64,000 bases of DNA. Origin: Rahnella aceris. Lineage in GTDB: Bacteria > Pseudomonadota > Gammaproteobacteria > Enterobacterales > Enterobacteriaceae. This document shows, piece by piece, positions 28,710-36,743 of this stretch. The notes under the pieces are model-generated. The model was not told where the DNA came from. It searched no databases and saw nothing but the letters and a program-made list of their open reading frames with translations. The translations under genes and the position numbers were made by a program. Each line of letters starts with the position of its first letter. The stretch's first letter is position 1. Location of the stretch: contig NZ_JAADJV010000001.1 in NCBI RefSeq assembly GCF_011684115.1, positions 682,001-746,000 of the forward strand. Direction: 5' to 3'.

Positions 28710-29171
28710 TTATTCTTTCAGGCGTGACCACAGATAGCGCTGGTAGTCAGGAATAGTGATTTCGACTTCAGACTGGAACAACGGAGACTGGATCAGGAAG
28801 TCAGCAGTAGACAGATTGGTTGCCACCGGGATGTTCCATACGGTCGCCAGGCGCAGCAGGGCTTTCACATCCGGATCATGCGGAACGGCATTGAGCGGAT
28901 CCCAGAGGAAAATCAGCATATCGATTTTGCCTTCGGCAATCAGCGCGCCCACTTGCTGGTCGCCGCCCATCGGCCCGCTTAGCATGCTTTTGACATTAAT
29001 CCCGGTATTACGCTGAACCAGGTTACCCGTCGTGCCGGTGGCATACAGGATATGCTGCGAAAGCTCAGCAACGTTTTTATCAACCCATTTCAGCAGGGTA
29101 CTTTTGCAGTGGTCATGCGCGACCAGGGCTATATGTTTTTGTTTTGCGATCGTGCGGGTCGTGTATTCCAT
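28710..29171 (-). CDS. mgsA: Methylglyoxal synthase
   Basis: Cytoplasmic enzyme converting dihydroxyacetone phosphate to methylglyoxal, a bypass that relieves sugar-phosphate stress. 153 residues (E. coli 152). The phosphate-binding and catalytic segments [45 protein letters not shown] and [12 protein letters not shown] are intact, including the catalytic Asp of GGDQQ. Confidence 0.97.
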   Translation of the reverse strand: MEYTTRTIAKQKHIALVAHDHCKSTLLKWVDKNVAELSQHILYATGTTGNLVQRNTGINVKSMLSGPMGGDQQVGALIAEGKIDMLIFLWDPLNAVPHDPDVKALLRLATVWNIPVATNLSTADFLIQSPLFQSEVEITIPDYQRYLWSRLKE

Positions 29172-29290
29172 CTAATTCCCTTCAACGCGAAAGTAAAAGT
29201 GGATCACAGAATACTGAAACTCCGTTTTACTGCATAGCTCAGGGGGAATAATTCGCCGTTAAGAAGGAGGAATGCGTGATGCAGATTAAG

Positions 29291-29950
29291 TTATGACGCG
29301 CGTTCCTGATTATCCGGCAGTTTTAACCAGAGTAACAACCGCTCAAAGCCAGCATTCGCGGCCAGACGTGTCCACAACGGATGAAGATAAACGATAGAAA
29401 TTTGAGATGTTGCGTCGGTGGCTAACGCAGATTTTTTATCCATGCTGCCTTTGGCGAATGAAGGAACCGCCGCACGTGCGCCCGACAAATTGTAAGTCAT
29501 CATTAATTTTTCAGCGTCGGCAGTATGCCCGGGATTAAACATATTCAGGACGTCACGTTGTGTCGGTATCTGACGGCCTTGTTCATCAATGAGCTGATAA
29601 TTCATCTGCTGGCTAAATTGTGTCGTTTCATTGTCGTTGCTCAGTTTTGGCAGAACGAAAGAAACGGAACGATTACTTTTAGCATTGAAGGTCACGATAA
29701 GGGCAGGCGAATGGTAGATTATCGGTGCCTGTTGAGCGACGGAACGGACATTTTTGCTGACCTGAAACAGAATCTGGTGCTGACCGCCATCGAGTTCAAG
29801 GCTGTCTGCGCCTTTAAGGATTGCGCCAGACATCTGTTTGCCATCGATTACCAGAACATCGACATCGGGGGACAATTTAAGTGAGGTCGCTGAAGCTGAC
29901 ACCATCAGGCTGAGACTCGCTAATGCGACCAGCGCATGACAGATTTTCAT
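29291..29950 (-). CDS. yccT: DUF2057 periplasmic protein YccT
   Basis: 219 residues from the ATG at 29950, which has GAGGAGAGAGGA immediately upstream; ten further codons are rejected. The N-terminal 21 residues form a signal peptide ending SASA. The mature part has the YccT pattern (LKLSPDVDVLVIDGKQMSG, LDGGQHQILFQVSK, YHSPALIVTF). In E. coli this protein has been reported to inhibit curli assembly; whether it does so here is unknown. Sequence identity to E. coli looks low except in the N-terminal third. Confidence 0.85.
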   Translation of the reverse strand: MKICHALVALASLSLMVSASATSLKLSPDVDVLVIDGKQMSGAILKGADSLELDGGQHQILFQVSKNVRSVAQQAPIIYHSPALIVTFNAKSNRSVSFVLPKLSNDNETTQFSQQMNYQLIDEQGRQIPTQRDVLNMFNPGHTADAEKLMMTYNLSGARAAVPSFAKGSMDKKSALATDATSQISIVYLHPLWTRLAANAGFERLLLWLKLPDNQERAS

Positions 29951-30138
29951 TCCTCTCTCCTCAGATACAACGTTGCTCATCCTCTATTATTCAGGAATGA
30001 CGATTGTGTGTCAAAGTTTTACAAAATGTTTTAATTTCCCACCAGCGCGATCCTGCAGCGGCTCTTTTTCACGTACAGACTGTCGAAATGGTCAGGCTGC
30101 GTTACACTTAATGCATACAGGCCAAAGGAGATAAACCC

Positions 30139-30552
30139 GTGCAAGACAATGATATCCGCAAGATTCTTGAAGAAGTGAAAACCATCGCGCTGGTGGGGGC
30201 CAGTGATAATCCCGGCCGACCAAGTTACGGCGTCATGGCGTATTTACTTTCTCAGGGCTTTGAGGTGATCCCGGTCAGTCCGAAGCTGGCGGGGCAGGAA
30301 CTGCTCGGCCAGAAAGCTTATGGTTCTCTGGCAGAAATTCCCCATCCGGTAGATATGGTGGACGTGTTCCGTAATGCGGATGCCGCTTATGGCGTGGCGC
30401 AGGAAGCGATTGCGATTAAGGCGAAAGTGCTGTGGCTGCAACTGGGCGTCATTAATGAACAGGCTGCTGTGCTGGCAAAAGAGGCTGGGCTGAAGGTGGT
30501 GATGGATCGCTGCCCGAAAATTGAAATTCCGCGACTGGGCATGGAAAAGTAA
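30139..30552 (+). CDS. yccU: CoA-binding domain protein YccU
   Basis: 137-residue Rossmann-fold protein of the CoA-binding family (like the N-terminal part of succinyl-CoA synthetase). The glycine-rich VGASDNPGRPSYGVMAYL at about 19-36 and the segments VIPVSPK, VDVFRN and WLQLGVINEQA are conserved. It starts with GTG at 30139, with AAAGGAG 8 bases upstream. Function unknown. Divergent from yccT, as in E. coli. Confidence 0.92.
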   Translation: MQDNDIRKILEEVKTIALVGASDNPGRPSYGVMAYLLSQGFEVIPVSPKLAGQELLGQKAYGSLAEIPHPVDMVDVFRNADAAYGVAQEAIAIKAKVLWLQLGVINEQAAVLAKEAGLKVVMDRCPKIEIPRLGMEK

Positions 30553-30573
30553 ACGTCTGCGGATCCTGCCCGT

Positions 30574-30602
30574 AAAAAAACCGGCTACTGCGCCGGTTTT
30601 TA
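30574..30602. terminator. Bidirectional terminator between yccU and hspQ
   Basis: AAAACCGGC / GCCGGTTTT stem with a six-base loop and A/T-rich flanks, between convergent genes. Confidence 0.88.
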
Positions 30603-30634
30603 TCTTTCATCTTGTCAGGAAAAAGCCATCATGC

Positions 30635-30952
30635 TCAGTTACGCAGTCGCGGTGCCTGTAACTGGTTACGGATTGAGGCTGCCAGGTCATCCAGCGAGGC
30701 TTGTTCAGGATGCGAACGTGCCGCTTCATGATCGATCTGAATTTCAGCCAGGTAAGTGTGAACCGGCTGACCTTCTTCATCTTCCATCACGACATGGTAC
30801 CAGGGAGCGGTACGCATTGAATCATCAGCAACGACATCATTGACGTCAGGCTTATCGAGCGAATATTGTGCATCAACATCAATAACCACACCCAGATAAC
30901 CTAACATTCTGTGGCGGACCTGCTGTCCGATACCGTATTTACTGGCAATCAT
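30635..30952 (-). CDS. hspQ: Heat shock protein HspQ
   Basis: 105 residues from the ATG at 30952 ([21 protein letters not shown]), the same length as E. coli HspQ. It binds hemimethylated oriC DNA and acts as a specificity factor for Lon. The conserved [22 protein letters not shown] block and the C-terminal [12 protein letters not shown] are present. Eight upstream in-frame codons have no family match. The G/A-rich bases just before the ATG (GGAGGTGAC) give a good ribosome site. Confidence 0.95.
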   Translation of the reverse strand: MIASKYGIGQQVRHRMLGYLGVVIDVDAQYSLDKPDVNDVVADDSMRTAPWYHVVMEDEEGQPVHTYLAEIQIDHEAARSHPEQASLDDLAASIRNQLQAPRLRN

Positions 30953-31079
30953 AGTCACCTCCCAAAAATAATTCATTAATCTCTATATGGAGATAAAACG
31001 GGCTATTTCAAGTTTTGACCACGTAATCTGCTTAAAATTCGCGGGCGTGCCGCCGCAACAGCACACCGTGCTTATTTTG

Positions 31080-32273
31080 TCAGTTCATTACCAGGCAGGC
31101 GAACCCTTTCAGATATAGGCCTTCAGGGTAAGCGCCGGTCACCGGATGGTCGGCTGCCTGACGGAACTGCTCGACGAACTGGATCTCACGACCGGCATCC
31201 AGCGCCGCATCAGCCAGAATTTTCTGGAATAAATCCGTTGGCAACAATCCGGAGCAGGAGAAACTCAGCAGAATCCCCCCCGGACGTAACAGTTGCAACG
31301 CCAGCATATTAATGTCTTTGTAACCACGGCAGGCGCTTGCCAGCTGGTTTTTGTTCTCAACGAATTTCGGCGGATCCATCACGATCATATCGAACTGCTG
31401 GCCTTCGGTGCGGTATTTGCGCAGCAGCTGGAACACGTCTTCACGCACGAATTCTGCTTTCGAGAGATCCAGTTTATTCAGTTCAACGTTCTGACGGGCC
31501 ACGTCGAGCGCTGCCTGGGAGGTATCCACGTTGGTGACTTTTGTACAGCCGCCCATCAGCGCAGACACCGCGAAAGCGCCGGTATAAGAGAAACAGTTCA
31601 GAACGTTGCGGCCTGCGGCATAATTACGTGCGGCAAGGCGGCTGTCACGCTGGTCAAGGTAGAAACCGGTTTTGTGACCTTCTTTAATATCCACCAGCAG
31701 GCTCATTCCGTGTTCCTGAATCGGCAACAAGGCAGGAGGCTCGTCGCCAAATACGTGTCCCTGAGCCAGTTCCAGCCCTTCTTTTTTACGCACGGCCACG
31801 TCGGAACGATCCCAGATTGCACATTCCGGATAGCAATGTTGCAGTGCAGCAATCAGCGGGGCACGCTGATATTCCGCACCGGCTGACAGCAATTGCAGCA
31901 CCAGGAAATTCTGGAAGCGGTCGATAGTGATACCTGGCAGGCAGTCGGATTCCCCAGCAATCAGGCGGTAACCGTCCAGTCCGTCGCGCTTAGCGATATA
32001 ATCGCGCCAGCTCTGCGCCTGTTGTAAACGGCGGATGAAGAACGCGATATCAATGTCTTCATCTTGTTTGAATGTCCAGACGCGCGCACGGATCTGCGAG
32101 GACGGCGAATAGGCGCCGCGCGCCAGCCATTTTCCCTGACTGTCTACAATATCTATAGTCTCGCCGGAATTGGCTTTACCTTCGATGCGTGAAACCGCGC
32201 CGGAAAACACCCACGGGTGGCGACGAAGAAGTGATTTTTCACGGCCTTTGGCCAGAATTAAACGTGCAGTCAT
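31080..32273 (-). CDS. rlmI: 23S rRNA m5C1962 methyltransferase RlmI
   Basis: SAM-dependent methyltransferase for C1962 of 23S rRNA. Started at 32273 ([27 protein letters not shown]) it has 397 residues against 396 in E. coli; a 23-codon extension is rejected. An N-terminal PUA domain (about 1-80) is followed by the methyltransferase domain with [17 protein letters not shown] (SAM motif I) and DPPKF near 295. The start is close to that of acylphosphatase on the other strand, so the two share a divergent promoter region of about 100 bp. Confidence 0.95.
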   Translation of the reverse strand: MTARLILAKGREKSLLRRHPWVFSGAVSRIEGKANSGETIDIVDSQGKWLARGAYSPSSQIRARVWTFKQDEDIDIAFFIRRLQQAQSWRDYIAKRDGLDGYRLIAGESDCLPGITIDRFQNFLVLQLLSAGAEYQRAPLIAALQHCYPECAIWDRSDVAVRKKEGLELAQGHVFGDEPPALLPIQEHGMSLLVDIKEGHKTGFYLDQRDSRLAARNYAAGRNVLNCFSYTGAFAVSALMGGCTKVTNVDTSQAALDVARQNVELNKLDLSKAEFVREDVFQLLRKYRTEGQQFDMIVMDPPKFVENKNQLASACRGYKDINMLALQLLRPGGILLSFSCSGLLPTDLFQKILADAALDAGREIQFVEQFRQAADHPVTGAYPEGLYLKGFACLVMN

Positions 32274-32371
32274 AAAATTAGGTTCTGTCGGTTCGGAGAC
32301 AAAAAAGAGCGACATTGTCCGGTCATGCAGGTCAAATTGCAACGAACCATACCGCTAACGGAGAGAATATT

Positions 32372-32650
32372 ATGGCAACAGTCAGTATAGCCGCCTATGT
32401 GTACGGCATGGTGCAGGGCGTCGGTTTTCGTTTTGCGACACAGCATCAGGCCACCGGTCTCGGTCTGACCGGTTACGCGAAAAATCTTGAGGATGGCAGC
32501 GTCGAAGTGGTGGCGTGCGGAGAGCAGGAGAAAGTAGATCAGTTGCTAGCCTGGCTAAAGCAGGGCGGGCCGAAACATGCACGCGTTGATCGCGTACTGA
32601 GTGAACCGACCGCGCCTGGCAATTACAGCGATTTTAAAATCAAATACTGA
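32372..32650 (+). CDS. yccX: Acylphosphatase
   Basis: 92-residue enzyme hydrolysing acyl phosphates. The signature [14 protein letters not shown] (catalytic Arg) and [17 protein letters not shown] (catalytic Asn) are intact. I use the ATG at 32372, preceded by GGAGAGAATATT; the frame extends 19 codons upstream into the rlmI leader without any family match. Convergent with tusE, only 6 bp apart, with no obvious terminator between. Confidence 0.94.
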   Translation: MATVSIAAYVYGMVQGVGFRFATQHQATGLGLTGYAKNLEDGSVEVVACGEQEKVDQLLAWLKQGGPKHARVDRVLSEPTAPGNYSDFKIKY

Positions 32651-32656
32651 AATCTT

Positions 32657-32986
32657 TCACAAGCACTTCACCGGTTTCGGCAGGCCCGCAATTTTGGTTG
32701 CCTGTTTGGCCGGACCTTTCGGGAACAGCCGGAACAGATAGCGGCTGTTGCCTTTCTCTTCGCCATATTTCTGCGCCATTGCTTTCACCAGCATGCGTAC
32801 GGCGGGAGAAGTATTGAATTCGAGGTAAAACTCGCGCACAAACCGCACGACTTCCCAGTGGGCGTCAGTCAGAACGATCCCTTCTTCTTCCGCCAGCAGC
32901 GGCGCCATGCCTTCCTGCCACTCCTGACTGTTTTTCAGGTAACCCTGAGCGTCGGTTTCAATAACCTGACCTTCAAACTCCAGCAT
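32657..32986 (-). CDS. tusE: Sulfur relay protein TusE
   Basis: 109-residue DsrC-like protein that accepts persulfide from TusBCD and hands it to MnmA for 2-thiolation of tRNA wobble uridine. The C-terminal tail [16 protein letters not shown] carries the penultimate catalytic Cys, as in E. coli. The conserved [27 protein letters not shown] block is present. A complete gene of exactly family length. Confidence 0.96.
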   Translation of the reverse strand: MLEFEGQVIETDAQGYLKNSQEWQEGMAPLLAEEEGIVLTDAHWEVVRFVREFYLEFNTSPAVRMLVKAMAQKYGEEKGNSRYLFRLFPKGPAKQATKIAGLPKPVKCL

Positions 32987-33042
32987 ACAACCTCAAACCT
33001 GTAAAAATGCGGCAGTTAGTTTAGCAAAAACGCCGGTCAGAC

Positions 33043-33074
33043 AAAATAAAAAGCCCCGCACGCAGGCGGGGCTT
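33043..33074 (-). terminator. Terminator of yccA
   Basis: On the minus strand AAGCCCCGC pairs with GCGGGGCTT (six-base loop), then TTTATTTT. Placed about 20 bases after the yccA stop. Confidence 0.85.
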
Positions 33075-33093
33075 CGATCCACTTCAGGCTTTA

Positions 33094-33768
33094 TCAGTTA
33101 CGTGATGACAGGCCCAGAATGCTCAGCAGGCTGACAAAAATGTTGTACAGCGAGACATACAGGCTGACGGTCGCCCGAATATAGTTGGTTTCGCCGCCAT
33201 GAATAATATTGCTGGTTTCCCACAGGATTGCGCCTGCGGAGAACAAAATAAACAGGCAACTGATCGCCAGTGACAGCGCAGGAATTTGCAGGAACAGGTT
33301 AGCGATAACCGCCACCAGTAGCACCACAAAACCTGCCATCATCATGCCGGACAGGAACGACATATCTTTGCGCGTGGTCAGCACATAGGCTGAACAGCAG
33401 AAGAACACCAGCGCAGTGCCGCCCAGTGCCAGCATAATAATGTCACCGGCACCGACGGAAAGCAGCGAACTCAGCAGTGGCCCCAGCGTATACCCCATAA
33501 AACCGGTCAGCGCGAAGGCAGATAAAATACCCGCCGGGCTGTTGGCTGTGCGGTAGGTCAGGAACATCAGGCCATAGAAGCCAACGATGGTCAGCAGAAA
33601 ACCGGGGGACGGCAATCTCAGAACCGTACTTGCTGTCGCAGTAATCGCGGATACGCCCAAAGTCAGTGCTAACAGGAAATAAGTATTACGCAGCACCCGG
33701 TGCGTGCTTAGCAACGAGCCAGCGCGTGATGATGACGAAGATGCAACGATACGATCCATGCGGTTCAT
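33094..33768 (-). CDS. yccA: Bax1-I (TMBIM)-family membrane protein YccA
   Basis: Inner-membrane protein with about seven hydrophobic segments, a substrate and modulator of the FtsH protease in E. coli. 224 residues from the ATG at 33768, which has GTGAGAA upstream; the internal ATG three codons on (MDRIVASS) corresponds to the E. coli start and is the alternative. The Bax1-I signature region [33 protein letters not shown] is conserved at the C-terminus. Its leader runs into a structured repeat (33787-33910). Confidence 0.94.
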   Translation of the reverse strand: MNRMDRIVASSSSSRAGSLLSTHRVLRNTYFLLALTLGVSAITATASTVLRLPSPGFLLTIVGFYGLMFLTYRTANSPAGILSAFALTGFMGYTLGPLLSSLLSVGAGDIIMLALGGTALVFFCCSAYVLTTRKDMSFLSGMMMAGFVVLLVAVIANLFLQIPALSLAISCLFILFSAGAILWETSNIIHGGETNYIRATVSLYVSLYNIFVSLLSILGLSSRN

Positions 33769-33786
33769 AATAAAATTCTCACTTAA

Positions 33787-33910
33787 GCCCTTCATACTTT
33801 GTGTCGCAGATGCGTTGGCTTCGCCCGGTCACCCGAATCACTTACCTGTGTAAGCTCATCGGGACTCCCTCTCTTGCCGCCTTCCTGCGACCCAAATTAT
33901 TTTGGGTATC
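33787..33910. repeat. Dispersed-type repeat element upstream of yccA
   Basis: About 124 bp whose two ends are loosely inverted copies (outer part CCTTCATACTTTGTGTCGCAG at the left, CTGCGACCCAAATTATTTTG at the right). The centre folds: CCCGA pairs with TCGGG and, inside it, CTTAC (33841) with GTAAG around CTGT. I recognise this pattern, including TGCGTTGGCT, CACTTAC...GTAAGCTC and TTGCCGCCTTCCTGC, as a repeat scattered between genes in Serratia, Yersinia and relatives. There is no coding capacity. It would be transcribed as part of the yccA leader if the yccA promoter lies beyond it. The rest of the 380-bp gap to the tRNA shows no gene. Confidence 0.6.
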
Positions 33911-34107
33911 TAATTGGAGTCGGTGAAAATACAAACAGGTTGCAGTGTAAGTAGTTGCGGTGCGTCATTAAAGACGTTTTACCCTTCTTTACCTGCCCGG
34001 AGCGGGGCACTGCGCGGTATCCTGACGTCAAAATCACCGAAATGATGCTTAAATCGCCGCTTGCGAACCGAATGCCTGTTTTTCAGGCAATCAGAACAGA
34101 ATCAGGC

Positions 34108-34136
34108 TTTACAAGCGGATCGGCACTGTTTATAGT
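34108..34136 (+). promoter_or_regulatory. Promoter of first tRNA-Ser
   Basis: TTTACA (34108-34113) and TATAGT (34131-34136) with a 17-base spacer, about 13 bases before the mature tRNA. Confidence 0.7.
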
Positions 34137-34148
34137 TCGCTTCGTTGC

Positions 34149-34236
34149 GGAGGGGTGGCCGAGCGGCTGAAGGCACCGGTCTTGAAAACCGGCGATGGGA
34201 AACCATTCGAGAGTTCGAATCTCTCCTCCTCCGCCA
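34149..34236 (+). tRNA. serT: tRNA-Ser (anticodon TGA), copy 1
   Basis: 88 nt including an encoded CCA. The acceptor stem GGAGGGG pairs with CTCCTCC (one G-U), the D-arm is GGCCGAGCGGCTGAAGGC, the anticodon arm CCGGTCTTGAAAACCGG reads TGA, there is a class II long variable arm GATGGGAAACCATTC, and the T-arm is GAGAGTTCGAATCTCTC. It corresponds to E. coli serT, which also lies beside yccA. Identical in sequence to copy 2. Confidence 0.97.
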
Positions 34237-34249
34237 TAAACAACACAAG

Positions 34250-34279
34250 AAAGCTGCTAAGCAATTAGCGGCTTTTTTT
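34250..34279 (+). terminator. Terminator of first tRNA-Ser
   Basis: AAGCTGCTAA / TTAGCGGCTT stem (one mismatch) with loop GCAA and seven T. Confidence 0.88.
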
Positions 34280-34357
34280 GTCTCTGTCATTTATGCCCGA
34301 CTTTGTGTACGCGGTTTAAATGCTCATAAAATCAACAAACTAGACTGAAAATAATAT

Positions 34358-34385
34358 TTGCATCTTTTTTCCGGTCTTGTATACT
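34358..34385 (+). promoter_or_regulatory. Promoter of second tRNA-Ser
   Basis: TTGCAT (34358-34363) and TATACT (34380-34385), 16-base spacer, followed by the GC-rich discriminator ACGCCCCG typical of growth-rate-controlled stable RNA promoters. Confidence 0.8.
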
Positions 34386-34431
34386 ACGCCCCGTGCAGAA
34401 CGACTGAGGTCGTAAGGTACTTGTTGTTTAC

Positions 34432-34519
34432 GGAGGGGTGGCCGAGCGGCTGAAGGCACCGGTCTTGAAAACCGGCGATGGGAAACCATTCGAGAGTTCG
34501 AATCTCTCCTCCTCCGCCA
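34432..34519 (+). tRNA. serT: tRNA-Ser (anticodon TGA), copy 2
   Basis: 88 nt with CCA, base-for-base the same as copy 1, starting 283 bp downstream. The duplicated block includes the following terminator (131 bp in all, nearly identical) but not the promoters, which differ. Followed at once by the accessory AraC/SDR genes, so this is where synteny with E. coli ends. Confidence 0.97.
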
Positions 34520-34532
34520 TAAACAATACAAT

Positions 34533-34562
34533 AAAGCTGCTAAGTGATTAGCGGCTTTTTTT
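34533..34562 (+). terminator. Terminator of second tRNA-Ser
   Basis: AAGCTGCTAA / TTAGCGGCTT stem with loop GTGA and seven T; a near copy of the terminator after the first tRNA. Confidence 0.88.
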
Positions 34563-34599
34563 GTATCTGAAATTCCCCCTTTGCCCCTCCACGTATTCT

Positions 34600-35517
34600 T
34601 CAGACGGCTTCTTTCTGCCCGTATTGCCTTGGCGAACATCCCAGTGTGCGTTTGAACGCCGTACTGAAAGCACTTTCTGATTCGTACCCAAGCGAAAGCG
34701 CCACGGCTGATACCGGTTCTTTAGTATTCGCCAGCCGGTCGCCAGCCAGCAACATCCGCCAGCGCGTCAGGTATTCCAGCGGCGCACTGCCCACCGCCTG
34801 TTTGAATTTTTGAGAAAATACAGAACGCGACATACCCGCCCGTTCTGCCAGCGTTTGCACCGTCCAGCGCTGCGCCGGGTTTTCATGCATTGCATTCAAC
34901 GCTTTGGATAACTGCTTATCGGCCAGTGCGGCAAACCAGCCGCTGGTTTCACCTTCCGGCGCGTTATCGACGTGCATCCGCAGCGCCTGTACCAGCATCA
35001 TGTGCGCCATATGCTGCGCAATAAGCAACCCGCCGGGACGCTGGTCACGCAGTTCCTGCATCATCCGTTCAACCGCCCAGCGCAGGCTGGCTCTGTCGGA
35101 TTCTTTTGAGATATGCACCACCGGCGGCAGCATCGCCAGCAGGGTAGAGGCGTTTGCGCCGCTGACCGCAAACTGGCTGCCGGTGAGGAATAAATCCTGG
35201 CCGCCGTTACAGGAAACCGTTCCGCCATCCTGCGCCTGCTGGAAAATGGGCCCGGCATCGACGGACGGAAGGCTAAGATCGCTGGCCAGCCGGAACGGGC
35301 GTCCGCTGGGTAACACAAAGCAGTCTCCGGCTTTCAGATGCACTGCGCCTGGCACGGAATCGACTGCCAGCCAGCATTCACCGCGAATAATCGCGTTACA
35401 TTTAATCGACTGATAATGGTCGGGAAATTGCACCGACCAGGCGCCTCCGGCTTCAAAACCTTTGGACATATAACTGCGCGGCTTCAGCAGTGATAACACA
35501 TCTGAAAGAGGGTCCAT
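34600..35517 (-). CDS. AraC-family transcriptional regulator with cupin sensor
   Basis: 305 residues. The N-terminal half (about 10-190) is a cupin-type sensor of the AraC_binding/Cupin_6 kind (HYQSIKCNAIIRGECWLAVD, LKAGDCFVLPSGRPFRL). The C-terminal 100 residues hold two helix-turn-helix motifs (WTVQTLAERAGMSRSVFSQKFKQ and PVSAVALSLGYESESAFSTAFKR) and end with the AraC signature LGCSPRQY. GGAG is 7 bases before the ATG. Its start is 137 bp from the divergent SDR gene, the usual arrangement for a local regulator and its target. The effector is unknown. Confidence 0.9.
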   Translation of the reverse strand: MDPLSDVLSLLKPRSYMSKGFEAGGAWSVQFPDHYQSIKCNAIIRGECWLAVDSVPGAVHLKAGDCFVLPSGRPFRLASDLSLPSVDAGPIFQQAQDGGTVSCNGGQDLFLTGSQFAVSGANASTLLAMLPPVVHISKESDRASLRWAVERMMQELRDQRPGGLLIAQHMAHMMLVQALRMHVDNAPEGETSGWFAALADKQLSKALNAMHENPAQRWTVQTLAERAGMSRSVFSQKFKQAVGSAPLEYLTRWRMLLAGDRLANTKEPVSAVALSLGYESESAFSTAFKRTLGCSPRQYGQKEAV

Positions 35518-35654
35518 CAGCGACTCCGGACGATTGCAAAGATAATGCGGACATTAGCGCATAGATCGTCTTTCCTCCAGCCCCTATATTTTATGACGTA
35601 AGTCCTGGGCTTTTGTAGCCACGACAGGTTTAGCCAACAACGGGGAAATTCGCA

Positions 35655-36545
35655 ATGCGTGTATTTGTGACAGGTGCAACAGGTTTTGTCGGTTCTGCGG
35701 TGGTTCAGGAATTGCTGCGGGCCGGTCATCAGGTGCTGGGGCTTGCCCGTTCGGATGCCTCGGCGCAGGCGCTGACCGACGCGGGTGCCGGTGTTCATCG
35801 CGGCAGTATTGAAGATCTTGAGAGCCTCGCATCCGGCGCCGCGCAGGCCGACGGGGTGATCCACACCGCGTTTATCCATGACTTTTCGAAGTTTCTGGAA
35901 AATTGTGAAAAAGACCGGCTGGCGATTGGCGCATTAGGCGCTGCGCTGAAGGGCACCCATAAACCGCTGATCGTCACCTCCGGCACGGCGCTGGTGAACA
36001 ATGGCCGTCTGGCAACGGAAAATGATTTACCCGATCCGTACGGGCAAAATCCTCGCGTGGCGTCCGATCTTGCCGTCGCTAAACTGGCAGAGCAGGGCGT
36101 GCGGGTGTCACTGGTGCGTCTCCCGCCATCGGTGCATGGCGCGGGCGATCATGGATTTGTGCCGCTGCTCATTGCGCTGGCGCGGGAAAAGGGGGAATCA
36201 GCGTATCCGGGGGATGGCGAAAACCGCTGGCCGGCGGTGAACCGTTTTGATGCCGCGCAAGTGTTTGTGCTGGCACTGGAGAAGGGCGCGCAGAATGCGA
36301 TTTATCACGCGAATGCAGAAGAAGGTGTGCCATTCCGTGAGATTGCCACCCTCATCGGTAAGCACCTGAACCTGCCAGTGGTGAGTAAAAACGGGCCAGA
36401 TCTGGCGGCACATTTTGGCTGGTTTACCCATTTTGCCTCATTAAATAATCCGACCTCAAGTCAGATCACCCGCGATATTTTGGGCTGGAAACCCGTACAT
36501 CAGGATTTACTGACCGATATTGATACCGCCGGATATTTTAAATAA
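35655..36545 (+). CDS. NAD(P)-dependent epimerase/dehydratase-type SDR protein
   Basis: 296-residue Rossmann protein of the atypical/extended SDR group. The nucleotide loop TGATGFVGSAVV is at 6-17. The Asp-containing second strand is replaced by LARSDASA, suggesting NADP(H) use. The catalytic region lacks a clear YxxxK in the usual place (HGAGDHGFVP and LVRLPPSVHG are seen instead), as in other NAD(P)H-binding atypical SDRs. Substrate unknown. Divergent from the AraC regulator, which probably controls it, and followed by its own terminator. Confidence 0.85.
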   Translation: MRVFVTGATGFVGSAVVQELLRAGHQVLGLARSDASAQALTDAGAGVHRGSIEDLESLASGAAQADGVIHTAFIHDFSKFLENCEKDRLAIGALGAALKGTHKPLIVTSGTALVNNGRLATENDLPDPYGQNPRVASDLAVAKLAEQGVRVSLVRLPPSVHGAGDHGFVPLLIALAREKGESAYPGDGENRWPAVNRFDAAQVFVLALEKGAQNAIYHANAEEGVPFREIATLIGKHLNLPVVSKNGPDLAAHFGWFTHFASLNNPTSSQITRDILGWKPVHQDLLTDIDTAGYFK

Positions 36546-36564
36546 TCCCCGTTTTCTGTCCTTA

Positions 36565-36592
36565 AAAACAGGCCATTCAGAGGGCCTGTTTT
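36565..36592 (+). terminator. Terminator after the SDR gene
   Basis: AAAACAGGCC / GGCCTGTTTT, a perfect 10-bp stem with an eight-base loop and a T-rich tail. Confidence 0.88.
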
Positions 36593-36743
36593 GCGTTTTC
36601 CACCGTGGTTTTTATGGTGTTAATTGCTTAAAAAACGCCACGAATCACAAATCGGGAAGATAAAAACGTTACCCTATTGCCTGTCCGATGTTATGCGTTA
36701 TGTTGATTTTTAGTTTCCCAAATGTAACTAGAGGTTAACAATA

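Noticed and set aside
34074..34089. GCCTG-TTTTT-CAGGC hairpin upstream of the first tRNA as a terminator
   Set aside because: Five-base stem with no T-run after it; too weak to call.
34102..34639. Short frames antisense to the tRNA-Ser genes (RRRRDSNSRMVSHRRFSRPVPS-type)
   Set aside because: They are reverse translations of the tRNA sequence itself.
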